A stretch of 64,000 bases of DNA from Sporosarcina sp. ACRSM (lineage in GTDB: Bacteria; Bacillota; Bacilli; Bacillales_A; Planococcaceae). This document shows, one piece after another, positions 38,533 through 50,338 of this stretch; position 1 is the stretch's first letter; every line of letters begins with the position of its first letter. The translations under genes were made by a program, and so were the position numbers. The notes under the pieces were generated by a model that saw only the letters and a list, made by a program, of their open reading frames with translations, ran no database searches and was not told where the DNA came from. The stretch is from the NCBI RefSeq assembly GCF_022346545.1, contig NZ_JAKRNU010000001.1, positions 434,001 through 498,000 on the forward strand, in the 5' to 3' direction.

Positions 38533-40224
38533 ATGGCATTTGACGGTTTATTTACAACGGCGATGGTACAGGAATTGCAAGCCTTACAGAACGGCCGCAT
38601 TTCCAAAATCCATCAGCCGAACGCACAGGAAATTGTGTTCCTTGTCCGGGCAGACGGCAAAAACCACAAATTACTCATTTCGATCCATTCGTCTTATTCG
38701 CGGGTCCAATTGACAAACGAAGCGATCACGAACCCTTCCGAACCACCGATGTTCTGCATGGTGCTCCGCAAGCATCTGGAAGGCGGCATCATCACAGCAG
38801 TCGAACAGTTCGGGTCAGATCGAATCATCACATTCGACATCCAGGCGAAAAATGAAATCGGTGACAATATAAAAAGAAGGATTTATGTCGAAATTATGGG
38901 CAGACATAGCAACCTGCTTCTCGTTGATCCGGATCGCGATATGATCATCGATAGTATGAAGCATCTTCCTCCTTCCGTAAATAGTTACCGAACCATTTTA
39001 CCGGGGCAACCGTTCATCCCTGCCCCGCCGCAAGACAAAACGAATCCATTTACTTTGACGGAAGCCCAATTTCTCGAGTTGGTGCCGCAATTAGAAGATG
39101 CACGTGATGTCGTCAAGCTCTTTTCAGGATTTTCACCAGTGAATGCTGCTGAACTGCTCTACCGGTTACAAGACGCCCCGGCGCAGGAACAGTTCATTGT
39201 GTTTACAGCGTTCCTTGCTTCATTTAAAGGAACGGGCGGCTCGCCAAACCTAGCGGAAATCGGAACGAAAACCGTATTTTCTGCAACGGCACTGACGCAT
39301 GCGGATCGCCAGCTTGCGGAATACGATACACTTGGCGACCTGTTGGATAAAGTCTATTTTGCACGCGCGGAAAGGGAACGTGTAAAATCGCAGGCGGCGG
39401 ATTTGGAACGGTGGCTGGACAATGAAATTACGAAGCTCAACTTGAAAATGAAAAAACTCGTGAAAGAACGGAAAGCCGCCGGGAAGCTCGATACGTTCCA
39501 ACTATACGGCGAGTTATTGACAGCGAACAGTTACGCCATCCAAAAAGGGATGACAGAAGTAGTCGTCAACAACTATTACGAAGAAGATGCAACGGTGACG
39601 ATACCGCTAGATCCCCGGAAATCGCCGATCGATAACGCACAGCGCTATTACGCCCGTTACACAAAAGCGAAAACAGCACTTGTTATGATTGCGGAACAGC
39701 TGGAAAAGGCCGAAGAAGACATCGCCTACTTTGAAATGATCAAACAGCAGGTGATGCAAGCATCCCCTGAAGATATCGAAGAAATACGTGAAGAACTGGC
39801 AGAACTCGGATTTTTGAAGGCGCGGAAAGTGAAAAAGAAAAGCAAACCGAAAAAACCGGCCCCAGAAACGTATATGTCCACTTCGGGCGTGAAAATCTCG
39901 GTCGGGAAAAATAATAAACAAAATGACTATTTGACCTTCAAACTGGCGTCAAGGGATCAAACGTGGTTGCATACAAAAGACATCCCAGGATCGCATGTTG
40001 TCATCCATGACAACAATCCAGATGAGGAAACAATCCGCGAAGCCGCCATCCTGTCCGCCTATTTCAGTAAAGCACGCGGATCGGCTTCCGTACCTGTCGA
40101 CTATACAGAAATCCGACATGTCAAAAAGCCGAACGGGTCGAAACCCGGATTTGTCATCTATTTTGAACAAAAGACGATTTTCGTTACACCGGATGAAGAC
40201 GTCGTGATGAAACTGAAGAAATGA
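38533..40224 (+). CDS. rqcH: Ribosome quality control factor RqcH (NFACT family, FbpA-like)
   Basis: Binds obstructed 50S subunits and directs C-terminal Ala tailing of stalled peptides for ClpXP. NFACT-N domain (1 to about 210) includes GRISKIHQPNAQEIVFLVR and the Asp-Arg pair in QFGSDRIITFD (D96, R97), equivalent to the functional DR of the family. A central coiled coil (about 275-430) follows. The C-terminal NFACT-R has NDYLTFKLASRDQTWLHTKD and PGSHVVIHDNNPDE. 563 residues. SD AGAGGA precedes ATG 38533. Proteins of this family were also described as fibronectin-binding. Confidence 0.95.
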   Translation: MAFDGLFTTAMVQELQALQNGRISKIHQPNAQEIVFLVRADGKNHKLLISIHSSYSRVQLTNEAITNPSEPPMFCMVLRKHLEGGIITAVEQFGSDRIITFDIQAKNEIGDNIKRRIYVEIMGRHSNLLLVDPDRDMIIDSMKHLPPSVNSYRTILPGQPFIPAPPQDKTNPFTLTEAQFLELVPQLEDARDVVKLFSGFSPVNAAELLYRLQDAPAQEQFIVFTAFLASFKGTGGSPNLAEIGTKTVFSATALTHADRQLAEYDTLGDLLDKVYFARAERERVKSQAADLERWLDNEITKLNLKMKKLVKERKAAGKLDTFQLYGELLTANSYAIQKGMTEVVVNNYYEEDATVTIPLDPRKSPIDNAQRYYARYTKAKTALVMIAEQLEKAEEDIAYFEMIKQQVMQASPEDIEEIREELAELGFLKARKVKKKSKPKKPAPETYMSTSGVKISVGKNNKQNDYLTFKLASRDQTWLHTKDIPGSHVVIHDNNPDEETIREAAILSAYFSKARGSASVPVDYTEIRHVKKPNGSKPGFVIYFEQKTIFVTPDEDVVMKLKK

Positions 40225-40225
40225 A

Positions 40226-40275
40226 AAATGCGATTCCACAAAGGTTTTTCCTTGTGGAATCGCATTTCTCTTTAT
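40226..40275 (+). terminator. rqcH terminator
   Basis: AAATGCGATTCCACAAAGG pairs with CCTTGTGGAATCGCATTT around a 5-6 nt T-rich loop, with a following CTCTTTATTT. It starts within a few nt of the rqcH stop. A decayed look-alike lies at 41836-41880. Confidence 0.85.
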
Positions 40276-40354
40276 TTAAGTTCTTCACATACTCATTTTT
40301 AAAAGTCGTAATAGCATTAAATGTTTGCAATTTCATTTTAGTCCCCTTTAACAT

Positions 40355-40382
40355 TTGACATATCGAGATAAATAGATATAAT
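40355..40382 (+). promoter_or_regulatory. Consensus promoter of the ArsR-type gene
   Basis: TTGACA (40355-40360), 16 nt, TATAAT (40377-40382): both hexamers are perfect. The expected start, 7-8 nt beyond the -10, falls at about 40389-40390, on the A of the in-frame ATG at 40390. The mRNA may therefore be leaderless. Confidence 0.8.
40360..40379. promoter_or_regulatory. Candidate ArsR-family operator 1
   Basis: ATATCGAGATAAATAGATAT, an imperfect palindrome filling the spacer and entering the -10 of the regulator promoter. Operator 2 at 40737-40756 has the same ATATCGA...TAGATAT ends at the same 20-bp size. Confidence 0.65.
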
Positions 40383-40389
40383 GAAACTT

Positions 40390-40704
40390 ATGGAACCTAT
40401 CGATGTATTTAAAGCATTATCCAATGAAACTCGGCTTAACATCTTACAGTGGTTAAAAGAACCGGAGAAACACTTTCCTAAGCAAGGCGCTCACCTGCCA
40501 AAGGAGGTTAGTTATAAAGGTGGAGTATGCGTTGGAGACATACAAGAAAAAGCCAAAACTTCTCAATCCACGGTGTCTCACTACTTAAATTTAATGCAGA
40601 AAGCCGGATTGCTCGAATCTGTTCGTTACGGTAAGTGGACTTATTATAGAAGAAATGAGGAAGCCATTCGTCAGATTGGTGAATATTTTAAAACGGAAAT
40701 CTAG
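40390..40704 (+). CDS. ArsR/SmtB-family transcriptional regulator
   Basis: A 104-residue winged-helix regulator: PIDVFKALSNETRLNILQWL, then the recognition helix KAKTSQSTVSHYLNLMQKAG and wing VRYGKWTYYRRNEEAI. The insert KHFPKQGAHLPKEVSYKGGV between the first helices and HTH is found in a subgroup of non-metal-type ArsR proteins. No CxC metal site is seen; a single Cys occurs in GGVCVGDI. The ATG at 40381 overlaps the -10 box, so ATG 40390 is the start. Probably represses itself and the transporter pair downstream. The ligand is unknown. Confidence 0.88.
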   Translation: MEPIDVFKALSNETRLNILQWLKEPEKHFPKQGAHLPKEVSYKGGVCVGDIQEKAKTSQSTVSHYLNLMQKAGLLESVRYGKWTYYRRNEEAIRQIGEYFKTEI

Positions 40705-40736
40705 TTATCATGATTTTCGTTATTTTTTCTTTTTAT

Positions 40737-40756
40737 ATATCGATAATTCTAGATAT
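40737..40756. promoter_or_regulatory. Candidate ArsR-family operator 2
   Basis: ATATCGATAATTCTAGATAT, 28 bp before the first transporter ORF. It shares the arms and the 20-bp size of operator 1, so the ArsR-type protein likely controls the transporter genes. Confidence 0.65.
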
Positions 40757-40784
40757 TTGAATATGGAATGTTAGGAGCAGTTAA

Positions 40785-41216
40785 ATGATACGTTATATTG
40801 CATATATATTTGCTTTATTAGCAGGAGTAGCCCTTAGTTTTGAAGGAGCTATTTATGGTGAACTAGGTAAAACAATCGGCCAGCTCGAAACCAGTTTTTA
40901 TAATTTTTTTGTGGGCGCAATTATCCTCAGTTTACTATGGTTATTTTTTGGTAAAGGAAAAATTTCGCATGTAACTAAAGCACCGAAGTGGACACTCCTT
41001 GGAGGTTCTTTAGGAGTTGTGTATTTAACAGCAATAGTAATTAGTGTTCCATTTGTCGGTGTTGGTATAACTATGGTTGCTGTCATTATTGGTCAATTAA
41101 TCATGAGTATGGTTATTGAGCATTTTGGTTGGCTCGGAAGTAAAAAAACGAGAATTAATAAAGAAAAAATATTTGCTGTTATTTCAATGGTAATAGCGCT
41201 TATTTTAGTTAACTAG
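40785..41216 (+). CDS. DMT-superfamily transporter subunit, YdcZ (DUF606) type
   Basis: A 143-residue membrane protein with about five hydrophobic segments (YIAYIFALLAGVALSFEGAI, FFVGAIILSLLWLFF, LLGGSLGVVYLTAIVISVPF, GITMVAVIIGQLIMSMVI, IFAVISMVIALILV). It is one half of a paired YdcZ-type small transporter; the two halves probably form a heterodimer. The substrate is unknown. The region is visibly richer in A/T than its neighbours. ATG 40785 has AGGAG about 8 nt upstream. Confidence 0.85.
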   Translation: MIRYIAYIFALLAGVALSFEGAIYGELGKTIGQLETSFYNFFVGAIILSLLWLFFGKGKISHVTKAPKWTLLGGSLGVVYLTAIVISVPFVGVGITMVAVIIGQLIMSMVIEHFGWLGSKKTRINKEKIFAVISMVIALILVN

Positions 41217-41228
41217 GAGGTCTAAAAG

Positions 41229-41705
41229 ATGGGTATATTTATGATTCTATTCACTTTACTTGGAGGTATCACATTAAGCGCACAATCAGCTATTAATGGT
41301 ACATTTAGTCGTAAGGCAGGAACAATTGAAACTACATTTTTAACCTTTATAACTGGCACTATGTTTTTAGCTCTCATTATTCTCTTCTTTGGTCAAGGTA
41401 ATCTATTCGCCATCTTTGAAGTACCTATTTGGCAGTTAAGCGCTGTATTTTTAGGAGTGCTATTCTTACTTTTTAACGTCTTTGCAGTTCCAAAAATCGG
41501 TGTTATTGCAACAAGTATTACTGTTATCATCGGACAACTAGTTATTGGGGTCGTAATTGATCATTTTGGTTGGTTTAATAGTTTGGTTATCCCCCTTAGT
41601 ATGAAGCGTTGGTTTGCATTGCTATTTATGATCATTGCGCTTTATTTTATCTATAAAGGAAATAAACGCTCGATTGAAGAAGCTAGTGCAAACATAATTA
41701 ACTAA
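41229..41705 (+). CDS. DMT-superfamily transporter subunit, YdcZ (DUF606) type, second half
   Basis: A 158-residue paralogue of the preceding gene, 12 nt downstream: ILFTLLGGITLSAQSAINGT, LTFITGTMFLALIILFFGQG, FLGVLFLLFNVFAVPKIGV, TSITVIIGQLVIGVVIDHFG and a final segment. The shared VIIGQL...HFGW motif shows common descent of the pair. SD AGGAGG lies 10 nt before ATG 41229. Confidence 0.85.
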   Translation: MGIFMILFTLLGGITLSAQSAINGTFSRKAGTIETTFLTFITGTMFLALIILFFGQGNLFAIFEVPIWQLSAVFLGVLFLLFNVFAVPKIGVIATSITVIIGQLVIGVVIDHFGWFNSLVIPLSMKRWFALLFMIIALYFIYKGNKRSIEEASANIIN

Positions 41706-41708
41706 TCT

Positions 41709-41746
41709 AAAGTGCTCCAACCCTTACTAACGTTGGAGCACTTTTT
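41709..41746 (+). terminator. Terminator after the transporter pair
   Basis: Stem AAAGTGCTCCAAC/GTTGGAGCACTTT (13 bp), 10-nt loop, ending in a T5 run, a few nt past the second transporter stop. Confidence 0.88.
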
Positions 41747-41835
41747 GCGTTGAATTTGATTTTTTATCAAACTTCACTATAAATTAACAATTTTTATTTC
41801 GAAGCTACACCAAAGTATATGATGAAATTTAGAAA

Positions 41836-41880
41836 ATGAAAAATTCAATTCCGCATAGGTTTTGCCCTTGTGAAATCGAC
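41836..41880 (+). repeat. Degenerate copy of the rqcH terminator
   Basis: Aligns with 40222-40264: AAATGAAAAAT, ATTCC, AGGTTTT, CCTTGTG and AATCG are shared in order with one inserted base and a few substitutions. The stem is decayed. Together with the rqcH terminator it brackets the ArsR/transporter cassette. Confidence 0.6.
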
Positions 41881-41898
41881 TCTTCAGTATCTGGCACT

Positions 41899-42120
41899 TC
41901 ATTTTTTACTTTTGTCGATTCGGAAATACTCGGATACTTGGATAACACGGACATTTTTTGTATTCAGTTCATGATAAATCCCTCTACTATCGCGAAAAGA
42001 GATATACTGGTCCCGCTCGTTGCGAATGAGTTTCTCCGCCTTTTCCTGCGACTCCATATGGATGAACCTTCGAATATAATGTTCCTCGTCGAAAAAGTAG
42101 GTCACTTTGAATTCTTTCAT
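41899..42120 (-). CDS. Small protein of unknown function
   Basis: A 73-residue acidic/basic soluble protein (MKEFKVTYFFDEEHYIRRF ... RDQYISFRDSRGIYHELN ... VIQVSEYFRIDKSKK). No family is recognised. The frame is well formed, with GGGGAG 9 nt before ATG 42120, and lies alone between two plus-strand units. The segment VTYFFDEEHYIRRFIHMESQ looks like a beta-hairpin. Probably a real gene. Confidence 0.65.
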   Translation of the reverse strand: MKEFKVTYFFDEEHYIRRFIHMESQEKAEKLIRNERDQYISFRDSRGIYHELNTKNVRVIQVSEYFRIDKSKK

Positions 42121-42270
42121 GCTAAATAACTCCCCATCTTTCGCTCTTTTTTTCTTTATTCTTCCCTTTTCACCATATCCTGAATCACATTTTTAACGAC
42201 TGCACGAGATAAATTATGGTAAATTAGTAATATTCGCAAGTATAAAAAGCAGAAAGCAGGGAGAGAGAAG
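42121..42270. other. Divergent promoter region, nothing definite
   Basis: 150 bp between the 73-residue ORF (minus) and the MOSC gene (plus). It is AT-rich with several TAAATT/TAATAT-like hexamers and one TGGTAAATT extended -10 look-alike near 42217; no convincing -35 or operator is seen. Confidence 0.4.
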
Positions 42271-42942
42271 ATGACGGGTTCTATTGACGGAATTGAATTG
42301 ATAAACTTTTCGATCGGACTACCGAAAACAATGAAATATGGTACGGATAAGGAAATGGAAACAGGTATTTGTAAAGAAACGACGGAGGAGGCTTTTTTGA
42401 CGAAGGATGGTTTTCATGGCGACGGAGTAGCGGATTTACGCCATCATGGCGGGCTGGATCGTGCGGTTTGTGTTTATCCGTATGAGCATTATGCACGTTG
42501 GGAGCAAGAGTTTAACAAGCCTCTGCCCCGCGCGACTTTCGGTGAAAATATAACCGTTACGAATATGTTGGAGCAGGATGTACATATCGGCGATATTTTT
42601 CAACTAGGGAGTGCTGTGATTCAAATTACACAAGGCAGAATTCCATGTAGTACAATTACAAAACGAACCGATCTTCCTCCCTTGCTTAAAAGAATGATCG
42701 AAACAGGGTTTACGGGTTATTTATGCCGCGTATTGGAAGAAGGGACCGTTCTAAAAGACTCGCAAATCACTTTGCTCGAACCGCATCCAAAACAAGTATC
42801 CGTCCTGTTCACGAATGAGCTGTATTTTCATCGTCCCAAAGATATTGCAGGTATCCAAAAAGTATTAGACGTCCAAGAATTGGCGGTAGAGTGGCGGCAA
42901 CTGCTAACGAAGCGCTTGGAAAAGTTAACAAAGCTGTTATGA
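42271..42942 (+). CDS. MOSC-domain protein (YiiM/YflK family)
   Basis: A 223-residue protein with a MOSC beta-barrel followed by a C-terminal helical (3-alpha) domain. Motifs: DLRHHGGLDRAVCVYPYEHY, PRATFGENITV, GDIFQLGSAVIQITQGR and the conserved Cys126 in RIPCSTITKR. E. coli YiiM with this architecture reduces N-hydroxylated purines using Moco; that activity here is inference. SD GGGAGAG lies about 8 nt upstream. Confidence 0.9.
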   Translation: MTGSIDGIELINFSIGLPKTMKYGTDKEMETGICKETTEEAFLTKDGFHGDGVADLRHHGGLDRAVCVYPYEHYARWEQEFNKPLPRATFGENITVTNMLEQDVHIGDIFQLGSAVIQITQGRIPCSTITKRTDLPPLLKRMIETGFTGYLCRVLEEGTVLKDSQITLLEPHPKQVSVLFTNELYFHRPKDIAGIQKVLDVQELAVEWRQLLTKRLEKLTKLL

Positions 42943-42980
42943 AACCTTGCTCCACATGCGTAATCATTGAAAAATGAACG

Positions 42981-43030
42981 AAAAGGGTAGTTCCAACATC
43001 CAATGCAAGCTGATGTTTGGAACTACCCTT
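42981..43030 (-). terminator. pyr operon terminator (after pyrE)
   Basis: AAGGGTAGTTCCAAACATC (from 43030 down) pairs with GATGTTGGAACTACCCTT (to 42983), 17-18 bp with a bulge, followed by TTCGTTCATTTTT on the minus strand. It also separates pyrE from the convergent MOSC gene. Confidence 0.8.
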
Positions 43031-43034
43031 ATGT

Positions 43035-43669
43035 TTATTTCAACAATCCAGCCTTCAATTTCCCATGCCAATCCAGTAAATCGCTGATCGATTCCTCGCT
43101 GATCGTGCCGCTTTCCTGCGCGGCTCCCGTAAGTGCGCCGAAATTGGTTAAGCTATTGTACGTTAACCCTGCCGATGCAAAGGTTTCGTCCGCACTTTGA
43201 AGTTCGTATGTAAAAATAGACACGACACCCGTTACTTCGATGCCTTCTGCCCGAAGTGCTTCCGCCGCGTTTAAGCTACTGCCGCCTGTAGAGATCAAAT
43301 CTTCAATAATAATCGCTTTGTCCGTTGCTGCGATTTTACCTTCGATTTGACGGCTGCGTCCATGCCCTTTCGCTTTCGAGCGGATATAGACCATCGGCAG
43401 TTCAAGAATGTCCGCTACCCATGCAGCATGTGGAATTCCTGCTGTTGCCGTTCCGGCAATGACCGTCGTTTCCGGGTATTCTTCCCGTACAATATCAGCC
43501 AAGCCTTGTGCAATCTTTTTCCGGCCTACTGGATCTGACATCGTCAGACGGTTGTCGCAGTAAATCGGTGATTCGATGCCTGATGCCCATGTGAACGGAT
43601 CGTTTGGACTCAGTTCAACCGCACCTACATCCAATAGGATTTTTGCAATTTCTTTTTTCTCCGTCGTCA

Positions 43670-43673
<4 letters not shown>
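43035..43673 (-). CDS. pyrE: Orotate phosphoribosyltransferase
   Basis: Makes OMP from orotate and PRPP. N-terminal KEIAKILLDVGAVELSPNDP, FTWASGIESPIYCDNRL, KAKGHGRSRQIEG (flexible loop) and PRPP motif AIIIEDLISTGGSS. 212 residues from ATG 43673, which overlaps the pyrF stop (ATGA) with AGGGG 5 nt upstream; a second ATG follows at 43670. Last pyr gene. Confidence 0.98.
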
Positions 43674-46051
<2,378 letters not shown>

Positions 46052-46055
<4 letters not shown>

Positions 46056-49000
46056 AGCTGTTTCCCCATTTCTTCTGTCTGGAACGTTATCGATTCAATG
46101 ACACGGAGCAAGGCGTCTGCCGTATCAATGGACGTGAGACATGGTACGCCGTTCTCGACCGATTCACGGCGGATTCTGAAACCGTCACGTTCCGGTTGTT
46201 TTCCTTTTGTCAAAGTATTGATGACGAGTTGCGCCCCGCCTTTTTGAATAACGTCAATCAGCGTCGGCCCTGCGGAACCGATTTTTCCGACCGTTTCCAC
46301 TTCGATGCCTGCTTCTTGGAATGCTTTGGCTGTGCCTTCTGTAGCCAACAGACGGTATCCAATATCTGTAAACCGTTTAGCGATTCCGACCATTTCCTCT
46401 TTATCTTTGTTGGATACCGTTACGAGTACGGTGCCGTATTCCTTAATTTCCATACCGGCTGCGACAAGACCCTTATAGAGGGCTTTCTCGATTGTCGTGT
46501 CTTTCCCCATGACTTCCCCGGTCGATTTCATTTCCGGTCCGAGCGTCGTATCTACCCGGCGTAATTTCGCGAATGAAAACACAGGTACTTTGACAAAAAC
46601 GCCATCTTGCACAGGTGCAAGGCCAGCTGGGTATCCTTGTGCCAAGATCGATTGTCCGAGTATAGCCTTCGTTGCAATATTGGCCATCGGGATATCCGTA
46701 ATCTTGCTGAGGAACGGTACCGTCCGGCTTGAACGCGGATTCACTTCGATGACATACACTTGCCCTTCCGAAATGACGAACTGTATATTGAGCAAACCGA
46801 CGATATTCAATCCTTTGGCAAGCCGTGCCGTATAATCTACAATCGTTGCAAGCATGCTCTTCGATAAACTTTGTGGCGGATACACCGCAATCGAGTCACC
46901 TGAATGGACCCCAGCGCGCTCGATATGTTCCATAATGCCCGGAATCAATACATTTTCCCCATCACATATGCCATCGACTTCAATCTCGATTCCCGTTAAA
47001 TAACGGTCAATGAGAACCGGGTGATCGGGACTTGCCTCCACCGCATGCTCCATATAGTGCAACAATTCTTCTTCACGATAGACGATTTCCATCGCACGGC
47101 CTCCGAGCACATAAGACGGTCTGACGAGTACCGGATAGCCGATTTCATTTGCAATGGCGACTGCTTCCGGCACGGATACGGCTGTTTTTCCAAGTGGTTG
47201 CGGAATGCCGATTTCACGTAGTGCGCGCTCAAATTTGTCGCGGTTTTCCGCACGATCTAAATCTTCCAAAGTTGTCCCTAGGATTTTCACACCACGTGCT
47301 TCCAAACCTTCCGCCAAGTTAATGGCCGTTTGTCCACCAAATTGGACGATGACTCCTTCAGGCTGTTCAAGATCGATAATATGCATGACATCTTCGATCG
47401 TCAGCGGTTCAAAATACAGCTTGTCCGATATCGAGAAGTCCGTCGATACCGTTTCCGGGTTATTATTGACGATGATCGCTTCGTAACCCGCTTCCTGGAT
47501 GGCCCAGACGGAGTGGACAGTCGCATAGTCGAACTCGACACCTTGACCGATGCGGATCGGACCAGAACCTAAAACAATGACACTTTTCTTATCCGATTTG
47601 ATGGATTCGTTCTCTTCTTCATACGTACCGTAAAAATAAGGTGTTTCCGATTCAAACTCACCGGCACAAGTGTCCACTTTTTTATAGACCGGAACGATTC
47701 CTTGCTCTTTCCGCCACTCATAGACAGTTCTTTCATCCGTATTCCACAACGCTGCTACCGTCACATCGGAGAAGCCCATCCGTTTCGCTGTACGCAATGT
47801 CGTGTATTCAAAAGGATTCGCTCGCAACACTGTTTCATATTGAACGATTTTTTCCAGCTTCCGTAGGAAAAAGACGTCAATCATACTCCATTCATGGATT
47901 GTCTCAACCGTTTTCCCTCTGCGGAATGCTTCACCGATGAAGAATAAGCGCTCGTCACCCGCACGTCGGATCCGTTTTTCAATCCATTCGTCGGTCATTC
48001 CCTCTCCGTTTTTCAAAGACAAGCCGAATTGTCCCGTTTCCAGTGAACGGACCGCTTTCAAGATCGATTCTTCGAATGAACGGCCAATCGCCATCACTTC
48101 GCCCGTCGCTTTCATTTGCGTACCTAAGTTCCGATCAGCAGATTCGAATTTATCGAACGGCCATCTTGGAATTTTCGTTACTATATAATCCAGTGCAGGC
48201 TCGAAGCAAGCGTATGTCGTTCCGGTTACCGGGTTCATCATTTCGTCGAGCGTCAAACCGACCGCAATCTTCGCTGCCAATTTGGCAATGGGATAACCTG
48301 TCGCTTTTGATGCTAATGCCGAAGAACGGCTTACGCGCGGATTCACTTCGATAATATAGTAATTGAAGCTCTGCGGATCGAGTGCTAACTGTACATTACA
48401 GCCACCTTCAATGCCAAGTGCACGGATAATTTTTAATGATACATTGCGGAGCATTTGGTATTCGCGGTCCGTCATCGTCTGACTCGGCGCTGCAACAATT
48501 GAATCCCCTGTATGGACCCCGACCGCATCGACGTTTTCCATATTACAAACGACAATGGCATTGTCCGCAGCATCGCGCATCACTTCATATTCGATTTCCT
48601 TATAGCCGGCGATCGATTTTTCCAATAAGCATTGCGTAACCGGACTATATTTCAAACCGCTTGTGACGATTTCTACCAGATCTTCGTTGTTATAGCAAAT
48701 TCCGCCTCCCGTTCCGCCAAGCGTGAAAGCGGGACGAACAATGACCGGATAGCCGATTTTCTCGACAAATGCATGAGCCTCTTCAAGATTATGGATAATA
48801 TCACTTTCCGGCACTGGTTCACCGAGTTCATTCATCAGTGTACGGAACAGATCACGGTCTTCCGCTTGGTGGATAGCGTCAAGCTTTGTTCCTAAAATTT
48901 CCACACCTAATTCATCAAGAATGCCGGACTCATGCAGTTCGATGGCCATATTGAGTCCCGTTTGCCCTCCGAGCGTAGCAAGCAGTGCATCGGGACGCTC

Positions 49001-49240
49001 TTTACGGATGATGCGGCTGACGAAATCGAGTGTGATCGGTTCAATGTACACTTTATCCGCGATTTCAGTATCCGTCATAATAGTAGCTGGGTTGGAGTTG
49101 ATGAGGATTACACGGTATCCTTCCTCTTTCAATGATAGACAGGCTTGTGTCCCTGCATAATCGAATTCTGCAGCCTGTCCGATGACGATTGGGCCGGACC
49201 CGATGACTAAAATCGTTTCAATATCTTGACGTTTAGGCAT
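46052..49240 (-). CDS. carB: Carbamoyl-phosphate synthase large subunit (pyrimidine)
   Basis: Builds carbamoyl phosphate from bicarbonate, ammonia and two ATP. Two ATP-grasp halves: [20 protein letters not shown] starts the first (about 1-400) and [20 protein letters not shown] the second (from about residue 550); the C-terminal MGS-like allosteric domain has [16 protein letters not shown]. 1062 residues from ATG 49240 (SD GGGGA, 6 nt); a longer frame into carA is rejected. 8-nt overlap with carA. Confidence 0.98.
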
Positions 49241-50336
49241 TGAAATTCCCCTTCCCGCTACTTGTTTGCATAAGTTTTGTGAAGCGATCAAACAGATGAT
49301 TCGAATCTTCTGGGCCAGGCGAAGCTTCCGGATGGAATTGTACAGAAAACGCGTCATAAACGGTGCTTTTCACACCTTCGATCGACTTGTCATTTAACGC
49401 TAGATGCGTCACTTCCAGACCCGTCCCTTCAATCGAGGATGCATCGATCGCATAGCCATGGCTTTGCACTGTCAGTTCCGTACGACCAGAAAGCAGATCC
49501 TTCACCGGATGATTGCCACCGATATGGCCATTTTTCAATTTCATTGTACGAGCACCGCTTGCAAGGGCAAATAATTGATGGCCTAGTCCGATGCCGAAAA
49601 TCGGGGCTTTCCCAACTAATTCTTTAATCGTTTCAACAGCGCCTTCCACGTTTTCGGGATTTCCAGGGCCATTGGACAATACGATGCCATCCGGGAATAG
49701 GGCAAGGATTTCTTGCGCTGACGTATCGTAAGGAACAACGATGACATCGCAATCTCTTTTATTAAGCTCACGCAGGATGCCGTGCTTCATCCCATAATCG
49801 ATCAATACGACTCGTTTCCCGCGACCTGGGCTTGGGTATGGTTTTTTCGTTGACACCCGGGCGACCAAATCGGTCGGTAAAGAGTAAGAGGCAACTTGTT
49901 CAACGAGTTCAATTACATTCACTTCTTCGCCAGCTGCGGTCAAAATGCCTTTCAGCGGCCCCTTTTCGCGGATCAATCTTGTTAACTTGCGGGTGTCAAT
50001 CCCTTCAATTCCGGGAACTCCTTTCAGCGTGAGCAGTTCACTTAATGTCATGCCGCTACGGAAATTGGATGGCTCATCTGCCAGTTCACGCACTACGATG
50101 CCGTGGATTGCTAGTTCAATAGCTTCGTAGTCATCCCGGTTAATACCGTAATTTCCGACGAGCGGGTATGTCATTGCCATAATTTGACCACATGCAGATG
50201 GATTGGAAATGGTTTCTTGATAGCCTGTCATACCTGTTGTAAAAACCGTTTCCCCCATCGATGCTTCATCCGAACCGAAAGCGATCCCTTCAAAAATCGT
50301 GCCATCTTCCAAAATAAGCAAACGTTTCTTCGTCAT
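49233..50336 (-). CDS. carA: Carbamoyl-phosphate synthase small subunit, glutaminase Cys replaced
   Basis: Normally the glutaminase that supplies ammonia to CarB. N-terminal domain [49 protein letters not shown]-terminal class I amidotransferase domain with [13 protein letters not shown] and [13 protein letters not shown] (His, Glu). The nucleophile motif reads FGIGLGHQ instead of GICLGHQ: the expected Cys is Gly250 (codon GGA, plus-strand 49587-49589). Glutamine hydrolysis is thus doubtful. ATG 50336 has GGAGG 7 nt upstream; 367 residues; operon place is normal. Confidence 0.96.
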   Translation of the reverse strand: MTKKRLLILEDGTIFEGIAFGSDEASMGETVFTTGMTGYQETISNPSACGQIMAMTYPLVGNYGINRDDYEAIELAIHGIVVRELADEPSNFRSGMTLSELLTLKGVPGIEGIDTRKLTRLIREKGPLKGILTAAGEEVNVIELVEQVASYSLPTDLVARVSTKKPYPSPGRGKRVVLIDYGMKHGILRELNKRDCDVIVVPYDTSAQEILALFPDGIVLSNGPGNPENVEGAVETIKELVGKAPIFGIGLGHQLFALASGARTMKLKNGHIGGNHPVKDLLSGRTELTVQSHGYAIDASSIEGTGLEVTHLALNDKSIEGVKSTVYDAFSVQFHPEASPGPEDSNHLFDRFTKLMQTSSGKGNFNA

Positions 50337-50338
50337 TG

